Part shown: piece after piece, positions 23,870 to 35,393 of the stretch | Layout: the number at the start of each line of letters is the position of its first letter | How positions within the stretch are numbered: position 1 is the first letter of the stretch | NCBI RefSeq assembly: GCF_014805685.1 | Contig: NC_060892.1 | Span: 5,467,490 to 5,531,489 of the forward strand | DNA: 64,000 nt | DNA from: Silurus meridionalis | Lineage: Eukaryota; Chordata; Actinopteri; Siluriformes; Siluridae | Direction: 5' to 3' | The notes under the pieces: generated by a model | Told to the model about the DNA's origin: nothing | Database searches by the model: none | The model's input: only the letters and a program-made list of their open reading frames with translations | Made by a program: the position numbers and the translations under genes

Positions 23870-24590
23870 ATTTTAAGAAAAGACAGAGCAGACTCTTTCT
23901 GCCGAGGAGACTAAGGTCTTTTGGAGTGCAGCAAGAGCTTCTGAAGATCTTTTTTGACTCTGTGGTGGCCTCAGCTCATCTTCTATTGTGTGGTCTGCTG
24001 GTGAAGCAGCATCTCTACTGCAGACAGGAAGAGACTGGACAAGCTGATCAGGAAGTACAGCTCAGTCCTGGGGAGTCCCTTGGACATTGTACAGGAGGTG
24101 GGATAAAAGGAGGATGTTAGCAAACTATCATCATTGCTGAAGAACGATTCTCACCCCATGTATAAAACAGTTTAATCTTTAAGCAGCTTCTTCAGTGACA
24201 CACTGTTACATCCTAAGTGTCTAAAGGAGCGTTAGGTCTTTTCTCCTGGCTGCTATTCGACTGTACAATCAGAGCTGCTCCCAATGAACCAGTCACCAAA
24301 ATATACACTGTTATTACTGTTTAACTGTGTAATAATAACAACAACAACGTTTTTTCAAGCAACACGTGTGCAATAACAATAATTTAAAACCGTGCAATAT
24401 GTTCAATACTGTAACTACTTACTCATGGTCTCTTTTTTTCTTTTTTGTATTTATACATTGTGTTGTGTATATACTATATACTGTATTAGGTTTCATATTT
24501 GCACATTTCTTTTTCTTTGCTGCTGTACAGAGAAATGTCCCCCCTGTGGGACGAATAAAGGTATATCTTATCTTTTCTTAAATAATATTA
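23870..24590 (+). mobile_element. LINE 3' fragment
   Basis: Degenerate 3' coding part (gactctgtggtggcctcagc, agactggacaagctgatcag) and a tail gtgggacgaataaaggtata with TATCTT repeats. The same tail is inverted at 29585-29620. Confidence 0.65.
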
Positions 24591-24659
24591 TTGAAAAAAA
24601 ATGACAATAATAATGCAAAAGTATGAAGTGCAAAAACAGTAAAAACAATGTAAACCTCG

Positions 24660-25600
24660 CTCAGGTGCTTGTTCAGTCGCTTGTCATTTCAAGACTGGAC
24701 TACTGCAACTCTCTGCTGGTCGTCCTCTGGACGCTATTTGTCCACTGCAAATGATCCGAAATGCAGCTGCGTGACCTGTGTTCAACCTGCCCAAGTTCTT
24801 TCACACCACCCCACTGCTGCGCTCCCTCCACTGGCTTCCGGTAGCTGCACGCATCCGATTCAAAACACTGATCTTTGCCTTCTTCTTCTTCTTCTTCTTC
24901 TTTCGGCTGCTCCCATTAGGAGTTGCCACAGCGGGTGATCCGTCTCCATACCCCCCTGTCCTCTACATCTGCCTCTTTCAACCCAACTACCTGCATGTCT
25001 TCCCTCACCACATCCATTGACCTTCCTCTTTTCCTCCTTCTGGTGGCTCCATCCTCAGCATTCTCCTACCAATATACCCCATGTCCCTCCTCTGCACATA
25101 TCCAAACCATCTCAATCTCACCTCACTCACCTTGTCTCCAAAACATCCTACATGCTCTGTCCCTCTAATAAACTCATTTCTAATCCTTTCCATTGTCGTC
25201 ACTCACAACGAAAACCTCAACATCTTCAGCTCTGCTACCTCCAGCTCCACCTCCTGTCTTTTAGTTAAAAACACTGATCCTTGCCCGCAAAGACAAAAAT
25301 GGACCAGCACCAGCTTACCTCAGAGACCTCATCACTCCTGCAGTCAGCACTGCTGGACTGGTACCACCTTCTCTCAGGGTAAGAGGTGAGTTTTCCTCAA
25401 GGCTCTTCTCTGTTCTGGTACCGAGGTGGTGGAACGAACTTCCCCTAGATGTCCGAACAGTGGAGTCACTGGCTATCTTCAAGCGAAGGGTGAAGTTTGT
25501 ACCAGTGTAGATTTATTCATTGCTAGAGACTCAATGCACTTTTTTACGTCACCCTGGACGAGGGCGTCTGCTAAATGCCGTGAATGAAAATGTAAACCAC
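24660..25600 (+). mobile_element. L2-type LINE 3' end interrupted by an RTE-type fragment
   Basis: The L2 reading shows RLDYCNSL-like and MIRNAAA-like words, LHWLPVAARIRFKTLIFA before the insertion, and after it the 3' end with the tail cgtctgctaaatgccgtgaa. The insertion at 24880-25267 is listed separately. Confidence 0.75.
24880..25267 (-). mobile_element. RTE-type (Expander-like) LINE fragment inserted in L2
   Basis: The minus strand reads ERIRNEFIRGTEHVGCFGDK, RLRWFGYVQRRDMGYIGRRM and LRMEPPEGGK. It starts with a (TTC)n run. The L2 target aaaacactgatcTttgcc is duplicated on both sides (24862-24879 and 25268-25285) with one mismatch. Confidence 0.85.
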
Positions 25601-26150
25601 CGAAACATTGTGATAGCTGATTGCATGAATCACCACTAAAGTAAAATAATTGCAATATATGCCTTTAATAAACATTGCTCTTAATTGTTCTATGTCAATT
25701 CTACATTTTTTATTTTCCTCCTCCATTTCTTTCAGCTTCTTCTGTGTGTCTATCAAGGTTGTGGCTCAACTCTCAACAATCATTTAAGCAACATTTCTTT
25801 GGGGTTTGGGAATCACTGTCCTTTACCTTTGTTTCTGTCAAGGAACAAGAAACAGGTGTAGGATTTCTTGACCTAACATGAATCCAGTGCAAGTGTATAA
25901 AAAAATCTTTTCCAGGTCTAAAGTTCCTAATGTGTTTGTGAAATCTGAAGCGCTCTTTACTAAAACTAAACTAAACACCAATGGCGAAATCCATCAATTG
26001 TTCAAAAACATTAAAATGAGGTAATGTGGTATATCCAGCTACCAGTCAAGATGCATCATCACAGTGACACTTACTTTTGCACCGCAGTTGGCTAAGAAAT
26101 ACTATTAAAAGTGTATGACCCTGGAGATGATATGGAGATGATTCATTGTA
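25600..26150. other. No recognisable feature
   Basis: AT-rich unique-looking sequence between the L2 end and the next transposon. No coding exon, RNA gene or known repeat is seen. Confidence 0.5.
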
Positions 26151-26651
26151 CACTGTATTTCCAAAAGTATTGGGACACCTGACCTTTCCTGCTATATGTG
26201 GTTCTTTTTCAAACTGTTACCACAAATCTGGAGACATTTAATTGTACAGGATGTCTTTAGATGCACTGTAATAACATTTTGCATTCACATGTAATTGGAA
26301 AACCCAAACCTGTTCCAGAATGGCGATGCCCCTGTGCACAAATTGAGCTCCATGAAGATCTGGATTACATGCTTTTGAGAGGAAGATCTTAAGTGGCCTG
26401 ATCTCATCCCTACCTAAGACCTTTAGGATGAATTGAATGCTGACTGCACTCCAGGTGTCTTCACTCTACATCAGTACATGCCTTTTGTAATACCCTTGTT
26501 TCTGATGAACACAAATATTCATAAGAACGCTCCAAAATTCAGTGGAACATCTTCCATTATAAATTATAAGAGCAAATTGGCACTAAATGTGGAACGCAAT
26601 GCTCAAAAATCTCATACCAAATTATGACCGAATACTTTTGGAAGTATAGTG
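26151..26651. mobile_element. Non-autonomous DNA transposon with matching ends
   Basis: It begins CACTGTATTTCCAAAAGTAT and ends as the inverted ...ATACTTTTGGAAGTATAGTG. It contains cccaaacctgttccagaatg and related words found at 3.0, 8.6, 38.9 and 46.9 kb. No open transposase. Confidence 0.8.
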
Positions 26652-27045
26652 TTTATGTCTTTTTACCTCTATAAATGTGAACAGATGGACATAAAATGTC
26701 TTTACAGTATAAGATGTGAGAGAATCTGAAGGGCAGGGAGGCAGATCTCAAAAAGGATCTTAATGTCATTCACATTTTGGACAGAGGCAAGTGCAAAAAC
26801 AAGCACATATATAATAAGTCTTGCCTTGCACACTTCCTTTGTCACTCAGTTTTACTGTTTTAACTAACAATAGGACCAATGTCTAAAAATACCAGAGATC
26901 TCTTTTGTGAGTCTGCAAACACTTCAGCTCGGTACTTAGGTAAATGGTGTTTGATTACGTGCATGAAATTCATTCAGTGACAGTTGAACACAAAAAGATT
27001 TAGCAGTGTTTTATTAACATCAGTCTAATCTGAAACTGTATGACT

Positions 27046-28520
27046 CGATGGCAGGACTGAGGCTTTTCTTACGCAGTGGCTTGTTACTTTTATTAGACTC
27101 CAACTCCATCTTAGCATTAGTAAGAAATCGGTTGTCTGAAAAGTAGTTCAAAGTGGGAGGAGAGCTCAGATTAAGGCACTTCACAGTAAAGAATATTAAA
27201 AATTTGCTAAATAAAATATGTTTTGATTTGCTGCATGTAATTAATCCTGTGCATATTATTGTCGATAGTAGTTACACAACTGCCATCACATTATACATCA
27301 CCACAACTTCACATTATTTAATGGAACTGACGCTGTACAAAAAAGTGCATTAGATTGGGTCTACATACTGCTCACAAACCTGATAGAGGACATGTACACT
27401 GATCCGCCATGTTTTGGCTTTTTCCCACTCCACAGCAGCTGAATAATCATTTTGTGGGTCTCCATCGTCATCCATCTTGGTGCCATCATATTTACGTATG
27501 GCATCGGTTTTCAGTTCGCTATACATCCCAGAATCCTCCCCACTGTCCCACTGAGAAACTTCTCATCACACCTTGGGAATAAAAAAAGGGTATTGCTTTT
27601 AGTCAATTTAGATTACAGCATTTAAGGCTGTTTCATTATTAACATGGTGTCTTGTGAGTTTGATTGACATAATAATGCAGACATTATGCTAGTTCAAATA
27701 AATATGTCACCTGCATGCAAGTTAGCTGCAAAGTTTGCGGAAGATAAGTACAATCAATATAATTTTTTTAATAAAAGTAGCGTAATGTTATTGGTATTTG
27801 CCAATAAAACATGAACAAAAAATAAATACAGCAAATTTAGCTAAATACATGTCAAGTTGTTGCAGAGAATTAATGACTAAGGCTCCGGTCACTAGCTGTT
27901 AGCAAACTAACTCTGGCAACTGTTGTCTGATGTTAGCATTAACAAATTCATACAAACTAAATACTTTTATACCAAAGACTGTTGAAAGAACATTACTTAT
28001 AATCTTATACTCCAGTGCTCATGTTAGTTCTCATTCTCCAGTGTTCTGTATTGTTGAAAGATTTATGATCAAACTCTTGATGTCACCCAATTGAGGATGG
28101 GTTCCCTTTTGAGTCTGGTTCCTCTCAAGGTTTCTTCCTCATTACATCTAAGAGAGTTTTTCCTTGCCACAGTCACCACGGCTGCTCATCAGGGATAAAT
28201 ACACACCGTTCACCTTAACTGTTGATTTCTGTAAAGCTGCTTTGAGACAATGTCTGTTGTGAAAAGCGCTTTAGAAATAAACTTGACTTGACTTGACTTT
28301 GCTTATAAATCTGTAAATGCACAAATCTGGATCAACACCGGCGCCTGAGTAATTATTATAACAAGTGAAAGTTCTTCGTAACTGAGGCTGGTGATGTTAC
28401 TGAAGAAATCGTCGCCTATCGATCTGTAAACCCAGAGCTGTGCGCACATCCTGTATGATTACTGATCTCCGCTGCTTGTCCAAATAAACAAATGATCTGG
28501 TTTTCATTGGATCCCAACAA
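27046..28520 (-). other. Candidate small unidentified gene (two or three exons)
   Basis: Tentative. On the minus strand a segment at about 27564-27380 is open (MYSELKTDAIRKYDGTKMDD and on to SVHVLYQ) and ends at a possible donor (CAG|GTTTGT). A second ATG in another frame (MADQCTCPLS) joins in frame, through that donor, to an exon starting at 27135 after a good acceptor (CTACTTTTCAG). That exon reads DNRFLTNAKMELESNKSNKP and ends SYSFRLD-stop, with AATAAA just after it. GTAAGA within this exon could instead be a donor. An ATTGG box near 28540 and repeat-free sequence at 28320-28560 could be its promoter and 5' exon. I recognise no family, and chance remains possible. Confidence 0.28.
28075..28300 (+). 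mobile_element. Retroposon tail repeat ending in (CTTGA)n
   Basis: It contains cctctcaaggtttcttcctc, tttttccttgccacagtcac, ctttgagacaatgtctgttg and ends ataaacttgacttgacttga. Inverted relatives lie at 30225-30425, 33656-33947 and 48310-48530. This is a fish SINE or LINE 3' tail. Confidence 0.75.
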
Positions 28521-28731
28521 GCAGTTCAGACATCTACCAATCGGTGTATTTCATATTCTCTTTTTACATGTAAGTGTTCAGAAAAAATTATACACAAAAC
28601 ATTAAGAATGAAATGAAATGAAAAGCATATTGCTTTTACATTGGTCAAGAAGAAGAAAAAAGATTCCTCATAGTACACAGACCAGGTGGGAAAAAAAAGG
28701 TAAAATATAGATAAATAATAATATTAAAAAA

Positions 28732-28828
<97 letters not shown>

Positions 28829-28831
28829 TAG

Positions 28832-28927
<96 letters not shown>

Positions 28928-28960
28928 CTTGACTTGACTTGACTTGACTTGACTTGACTA
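28732..28960. repeat. GATA/GACA tetranucleotide array plus (CTTGA)n
   Basis: (GATA)n at about 28735-28795, (GACA)n at about 28795-28828, then (GATA)n to about 28925, followed by about six ACTTG units to 28960. Confidence 0.95.
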
Positions 28961-29127
28961 GCTTCCTCAAACCTTGCAGAATTCTTGGGCAAATGGGACT
29001 TCAAAGGCAGGATCCAGTAGATCACTCATTCAAAACCACAAAGATCTATGCATTATGTGCTATATGTGATGCTGTTGCATGACCTTTACTACATTTCACA
29101 CAGTTAAATGGAGAGCATGGGTGTGGG

Positions 29128-29940
29128 CTGTCTTCATCAGAATCAGAATCAGAAATAGCTTTATTACCAAGTATGTTTACACACACAAGGAAGTTGACTT
29201 GCTGACAGGAGCTTTCAGTGCAGGAGAAATTACAAATATGATATAACAAAATATAAGTAACACAGACAATTAAATAATTCACTTCATACAGAAGTAAAAA
29301 TATCATTCAAATTAATGTACAGATGTTATTCATAAGTGTGCAGTTTACAAATGTACCATTCGGATTCTATGTATAAATGTGTCAGATATGATGGACAATG
29401 TGTAGTTATGAGTATTTTAATTGTGGGCCGGGTTTTTAGCCCTTTTCTCCACTCTGGAGTAGTGAAGATCTTGGAGGTTGGGCAGTAGGCACCAATAATC
29501 CTCTCAGCAGTCCTGACCATCCGCTGTATCCTCCTGAAGTCGGATTTGGTAGCTGAAGTGAGAAGAGGCAATGGGGCTAAGAAAAGATAGACCTTTATTC
29601 GTCCCACAGTGGGGAAATTTCTTTGTTACAGCAGCATGAAAAAAATAAAAATAAATGCAAATATATAAAAGAATAGATGAATAAGACATACTATAATAAT
29701 ATAATACAAGTATATACACAACACAATGTATAAATACAGATGAGGGAAAGTACGTATTGCAGTTTGTTGTTTAGGTGAACACCCAGGTATTTGTAAGAGT
29801 CCACTCTCACAATGTCTTTTCCCTGAATGTTTACCAATGGAAGTGTTGAAGCGTGTTTGTGCCTACGGAAGTCCACCACCAGTTCTTTGGTTTTCCCTGC
29901 GTTTATCTGGAGGCAGCTCCGTTTGCACCATCATCGTTGT
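29128..29940 (-). mobile_element. LINE fragments, minus strand
   Basis: The minus strand reads MVDFRRHKHASTLPLVNIQG and SYKYLGVHLNNKLQY (late reverse transcriptase), then RRIQRMVRTAERIIGAYCP. Two tails are present, near 29130-29200 and 29585-29620, so at least two insertions overlap. Confidence 0.7.
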
Positions 29941-30224
29941 CATCATCATTCGTGATCAGACCGACGATTGGCATCAGAGAACTTCTGTAGGTGACAGGTT
30001 GCTGCAGCTGTGAGAGTGTATCCTTGTTTGGACTAAATGCCAGACCTTAGAGATCACAATACAACTGTACAAATAGGTGAGACTGCCAAAAACAATGAAC
30101 AGAGCCTTTTGGGCATAAAAGGGCATCTCCAATTGTGGACTTGCCCAAATTTAACCTGATCAATGTTGTGGTCCCTGATTACATGCATTGTGTGTTGCTG
30201 GGGGTTTGCTAGCAAATAGCCACT

Positions 30225-30425
30225 TTATGGTTTAATATCTCAAAGCAGCTTTACAGAACTTAAGAATTAATGGGAATGATGTGTATTTATTCCTGATGAG
30301 CAACTGGGGGAATTGTGGGAAGGAAAAACACCTTAGATGTTATGAGGAAGAAACGTTGAGAGGAACCAGACTCAAAAGGGGAACCCATCCTCATTTGGGT
30401 GACATCAAGAGTTTGATTAGAGTGT
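30225..30425 (-). mobile_element. Retroposon tail repeat, inverted copy
   Basis: It shares tgaggaagaaacgttgagag and ccagactcaaaaggggaacc with 33780-33880. It lacks the (CTTGA)n end. Confidence 0.65.
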
Positions 30426-31616
30426 GATTATGCATAATGTCCTTTGTACAGTCTTATTCAGTCAGTTGACATTGTGGTACCAGGAGCTAATAACTCCTCC
30501 ATGCCTTTAAACGTTCAAAGTAGTCCAACGTCCAAACTCTACATGAAGTGGAATTCTCTATGGGGCTTTGCCATATTACAGTTTGTCCTTCAAACAAGTA
30601 CCACTGGGCTTTACTTGTGGACAGTGTGAGCATTTTGCTAGGTTTATTAGCCAAGAGGATACTGACCATGCCCATGAGGCTCTTGAGCTTTATGCTAAAT
30701 CATTCAGTCTCTGTATGGCGAAGATCAGATGACCTTCATTGTGCATTTACTCCTGCATTGTAGTAGGAGTGTTGAGAATGTGGGTCCTCGCTGGGCCCAG
30801 TCTGCTTTCATGTAGTGCTTTCATAACATCTACTTGCTCATGCAAGTAAAAAGAAGTAATGCAATGCCTCAGCAACTTTTGCAAAAGGGTAGCATGGTCT
30901 CGAGGATGTAGTGTAAAAATATCATTGACCTTTATAAAGACTGTTCATTTTCACACAGGATTTGAAAGAGCAAGAGATTTGACAGCAATGACATTACGAG
31001 GCCATGTATTTACATTCATTGTAAACAGTCTGGGACTGTTGTGTGTGAACAAATCAGAACATCATTTTGTAAAGGATCAAAGTTGAATCTAATATTTTTT
31101 TCCAGAACAGTGACCTAAAATGTTAAAAATTAAGAGGTTAAAATTGGCTTGAATATTTTTTAAAAGAAAGTAATTTTTGTGTACAGTATTTTACATGAAC
31201 TCTGTTGGTGGTGATGTGCATAAGAATCACTTTGAGATATTTTATGTTTGATGGTTTACTGTGATAAAGTTGTGATAAAGAAATGGTTAAAAAAAAATGA
31301 AAGAAAAACGATATTGGTATGTGAACTTTGCAACTGAACCTTGTAGAATACACTCTAATAAACAATGTTGTACTTACAATGTGTGCTTGTGTGCGTAGTT
31401 TATATGTGTTTTATCTGAAGTTGGAGATCAGTATACAGTATGACTGTTATTGACTATAGACATAGGGCTACACTTGGGTCAAGATAAGAACAAGGTTATT
31501 AATGAAGTACAGCCTTATACCAACTGCTAAACTGCTCTATGTTTTATACACGTCTCAAGAGATGATGGACATCATATTAAATTAGAATTCTTTCTCTATG
31601 TTTTTACATCATGAAA
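30426..31616. other. No recognisable feature
   Basis: Non-coding AT-rich sequence. Short open frames at 30444-30763 on both strands do not resemble a known family. It borders the telomere-type block. Confidence 0.45.
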
Positions 31617-31618
31617 AT

Positions 31619-32117
31619 CTAACCCTAACCCTAACCCTAACCTTAATCCTAACCCTAACCCTAACCTAACCCTAACCTTAACCCTAACCATAACCCTACC
31701 CTAACCTAACCCTAACCCTAACCCAAACCTTAACCCTAACCTTAATCCTAACCCTAACCCTAACCCTAACCCTAACCCAAACCTTAACCCTAACCTTAAT
31801 CCTAAACCTAACCCTAACCCTAACCTTAACCCTAACCTTAATCCGAACCTTAATCCCAACCCTAACCCTAACCCTAACCTTAACCCTAACCTTAATCCTA
31901 ACCCTAACCCTAACCCTAACCCTAACCCTAACCCTAACCTAACCTAACCCTAACCTTAACCCTAACCCTACCCTTAATCCTAACCCTACCCTAACCCTAA
32001 CCTTAATCCTAACCCTACCCTAACCCTAACCTTAAACCTAACCCTACCCTAACCCTAACTTTAGCCCTAGCCCTAACCCTACCCTTACCCTAACCCAAAC
32101 CTTAACCCTAAACCTAA
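31619..32117. repeat. Interstitial telomere-type repeat, about 500 bp
   Basis: Tandem CTAACC-type units (CCCTAA on the plus strand), many exact, interspersed with variants such as CCTTAA, CCTAAT and CCCTAC. There are at least 70 units with no other sequence between them. (TA)n follows at 32133-32168. Confidence 0.95.
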
Positions 32118-32134
32118 TTTTGATTTGATATTTA

Positions 32135-32171
<37 letters not shown>

Positions 32172-33115
32172 TTTTTTTTTTAACCAATTAGGCATTTTTA
32201 TTGTTATTTATTTATTATTATTTATTATTCATTTCTATATCTATCTATCTATCTATTTATCGAGTTTGCCAGTATTTATAATACATATACTGTATTTCTA
32301 ATATAAAATAGGATTTTATCATTTGTATTTGATAGGGTTTAATGGAAACTTTTACTAGAGTCTTTTAAAACATGAGTATCAGTGAAGAATGTGTGTACTT
32401 TTGCCATCTATATATCTATAGGTGCATCTCAATAAATTAGAAGATTATTAAAATGTTAATTTATTTTAGTATTTCAATCCAAAAAGTGAAACTCGTATAT
32501 TATTAAGATTCATCACACACACAGACTGATATATTTTAGGTGTTTATTTCTTTTCATTTTGATCATTTTGGCTCACATTTACATTCATGTCTCAAAAAAT
32601 TTGAATACTTCATAAGACTGTTAAAAAAAACATTTTAAGTGAATTGTTGGCCTTCTGGAAAGTATGTTAATTTACTGTATATGTACTCAATACTTGGTAG
32701 GGGCTCCTTATGCTTTAATTACTGCCTCAATTCAGCGTGGCATGAAGGTGATCAGTCTGTGGCACTGCTGAGGTGGTATGGAAGCCCAGGTTTCTTTGAC
32801 AGTGGCCTTCAGCTCATTTGCATTTTTTGGTCTCTTGTTTCTCATTTTCCTCTTTACAATACACTATAGATTCTCTATGGGGTTCAGATTTGGTGAGTTT
32901 GCTGGCCAGTCAAGCACACCAACACCATGATTATTTAACCAAATTTCGATGCTTTTGGCAGAGTGGACAGGTGCCAAATCCTGCTGGAAAATGAACTCAG
33001 CATCTCCATAAAGCTGGTCAGCAGAGGGAAGCATGATGTGCTGTAAAACTTCATGGTAGGAGGCTGTGCTGACCTTGGACATGATAAACCACAGCAGACC
33101 AACAGTTTCCACCAT

Positions 33116-34490
33116 CCTATTCTTTATTCATTCCTCACTTTCCTCCTTTTCTTCACCTCCAAAACCACCCTACAGACCACCATCCGATGCTGTCTAGATA
33201 CACTGTCTTCTGCCAACACCTTACAGTCTCCAATCTCCTTCAGGTTGTATCTCCTACATAGAACATAATCCACCTGTGTGCACCTTCCTCCACTCTTATA
33301 CGTCACCCTATGATCCTCCTTCTTCTTAAAATACGTGTTCACCACTGCCATTTCCATCCTTTTAGCAAAATCTACCACCATCTGCACTTCCACATTCTCT
33401 TCGTAAAGCCATACCTACCCATAACCTCATCATCACCTCGGTTCCCTTCACCTACAAGCCCATTGAAATCTGCCCCAATCACCAATCTTTCATTCCTAGG
33501 TACATCATCTACCACTTCATCTAATTCACTCCAGAATTTTTTCTTCACCTCCATCTCACAACCCACTTGTGGAGCATAAGCACTGATGACATTTATAATC
33601 AGGCCTTCAACTTCCAGCTTAACGATCATCACCCTATCGGGAACTCTTTTCACCTACAAGTCAAGTCAAGTCAAGTCAAGTTTATTTCTATAGCGCTTTT
33701 CACAACAAACATTGTCTCAAAGCAGCTTTACAGAAATCAACAGTTAAGGTGAATGGTGTGTATTTATCTCTGATGAGCAGCCATGGTGACTGTGGCAAGG
33801 AAAAACTCCCTTAGATGTTATGAGGAAGAAACCTTGAGAGGAACCAGACTCAAAAGGGGAACCCATCCTCATTTGGGTGACATCAAGAGTGTGATTATAG
33901 TCTTTAAGCAATACAGAAGACTGGAGAGTGAGAACTAACATGAGGACTGGAATTCCTTCAGATTCACCCCTACACCATTTCTCTTTACATCCACACCATG
34001 ATAGAACAGTTTAACTCACCTATGGAAACCTAACCAATGCTAATGGTCTTACTCCCTTTTTACTTGGTTCCTGAACACACAACATATCTACCTTTCTCCT
34101 CTCCATCATATCAGCTACCTCTCTCCCTTCACCAGTCATAGTACCAACATTTGAAGTACCAACCAAACCTCCACTCTTCTACACTTCTCCTTTCAATGCC
34201 ATCTCTGTAGACGTCTTCCTCCTCTCCTTCTCCTCCTTCGACCAACAGTAGCCTAATTTCCACTGGTACCCTGTTGGCTAACGATACCTGTGGCGGTCGT
34301 TGGTAACCCGGGCCTCGACCCGTCCGGTATAAAATTCTGATTCCTGATCCGATTATTTGATTTGGTACATGTTTTATGCTGGATGTCCTTCCTAACGCAA
34401 CCCTCCCCATTTATCTTGGGACCTGCACAAAGAGTGCACTGGCTTGTGCAACCCTAATGGCTTGTTTCTGTAAGCCATAATCATTCATAT
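33116..34490 (-). mobile_element. RTE-type (Expander-like) LINE 5' part inside the Tc1 element
   Basis: On the minus strand, an endonuclease-domain reading: VISAYAPQVGCEMEVKKKFW, RLVIGADFNGLVGEG, then MAVVNTYFKKKEDHRVTYKS and QVDYVLCRR. Upstream sequence to about 34440 matches the 5' end. It is broken and itself interrupted at 33656-33947. Confidence 0.8.
33656..33947 (-). mobile_element. Retroposon tail repeat inserted in the RTE-type LINE
   Basis: It begins with (TCAAG)n (antisense of the CTTGA tail) at 33657-33680 and continues tctatagcgcttttcacaac, ctttacagaaatcaacagtt and ccttgagaggaaccagactc. It divides the endonuclease-domain frame at 33653. Confidence 0.85.
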
Positions 34491-34740
34491 AAAAAGAAAT
34501 AAACACTTAAAATATATCGGTCTGTGTTTGTATTGAATTTCTCAAATAAATCTACTTTTTATTGATATTTTTGATATCGATAAATTAGTTTTTTATTGTT
34601 TTATTATGATTTTTTTCAATCACATTATTGATTTTTTTATGTTTGTATTGAATTTCTCAAATAAATCACATTTTATTGATATTCTAATGTATTGAGATGC
34701 ACCTCATCAGTTACTGAGGCGCTTCAGCGTTATACTGCCT

Positions 34741-34900
34741 TATAATCAAACGTTTGGCTTGTGGGCGGGTCTCTGATCAGGACCGACACCTAATTGGTTG
34801 AGCGCTTCGTCGCTGCGCTGCTATTGGCTGTCCGTCCTGTCCCGCCATTGGCGCTTAGAAACAGCGCCACGGTTTATTTTTGAGCCGTGTTCTGTTTCCA
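34741..34900 (+). promoter_or_regulatory. stil: STIL promoter with three spaced CCAAT boxes
   Basis: Inverted CCAAT boxes (ATTGG) lie at 34793-34797, 34823-34827 and 34847-34851, spaced 30 and 24 bp, with a GC box (gggcgggt) near 34763-34770. Arrays of NF-Y sites about 25-35 bp apart are known in promoters of G2/M-expressed genes, and STIL is cell-cycle regulated in mammals. The link to cell-cycle control here is inferred. A Tc1-like element ends at 34704, just upstream. Confidence 0.6.
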
Positions 34901-35167
34901 CTGATAACTCAGAGCGGTATACTGTTGCTACCCGACCGAGTGCTGTGAACCGGTAACTAATATTTATTTTACCCGCGTTGGATGCCGCGGAATGTGGTGG
35001 ACCTTAAACGCTTCTCGTTATTGGAGCCTGTTTTTTTTTTCCGTTAGTGGAGGACACCGTGGAGCTCTGCTGTTAGCATAGCTAGCTTTAACCGCTCTGG
35101 GTGGAGCACTGAGAGCATATTTACAGGAAAATGCGAGGACCGGTTCTGTAACAAAGCTGAGAAAAAG
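34900..35167 (+). other. stil: STIL non-coding first exon (5' UTR)
   Basis: The sequence downstream of the CCAAT boxes is GC-richer and ends in a strong donor (GAAAAAG|GTAAGAG) after 35167. The next exon begins after TTTTAG at 35387, seven bases before the ATG. The transcription start is not determined. Several upstream ATGs (for example near 34981 and 35130) lie in this leader. Confidence 0.55.
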
Positions 35168-35393
35168 GTAAGAGAAAAAAAAAAAAACAAGCAAATGACA
35201 AAATCATTCATTATTATTATTATTAATTTTAATATCTACTTTTCTGAAGCTAGGGTAGCTAGCTTTCTATGCTAGCTCTAAACTAGCCACATTCTTAAAG
35301 CGCCATTCAGACGTGTTTACATGTGTACATTCTTTATATCCAATTTCTTCTTAAATATTTTTACGTTTTAAATATTACATTTTTAGTTGAACC

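Larger units (their letters stand above)
32420..34704 (-). mobile_element. Tc1-like transposon with long inverted repeats, split by nested insertions
   Basis: The outer ends are AGGTGCATCTCAATAAATTA (32420) and its inverse ending ...TTGAGATGCACCT (34704). Inner parts of the arms also pair (32525-32565 with 34480-34515). The minus strand at 32864-33115 encodes the transposase C-terminus with EFIFQQDLAPVHSAKS and PANSPNLNPIENL. About 1.4 kb of LINE sequence separates this from the right arm. Confidence 0.85.

Noticed and set aside
28735..28925. CRISPR-like array of regular repeats
   Set aside because: Plain tetranucleotide microsatellite without spacers, in a vertebrate genome.
28645..29025. 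ORFs of Tyr-Leu-Ser-Ile repeats
   Set aside because: Translation of the GATA/GACA tetranucleotide array.
31619..32117. A true chromosome end
   Set aside because: Unique sequence and genes continue on both sides and many units are degenerate, so it is interstitial.
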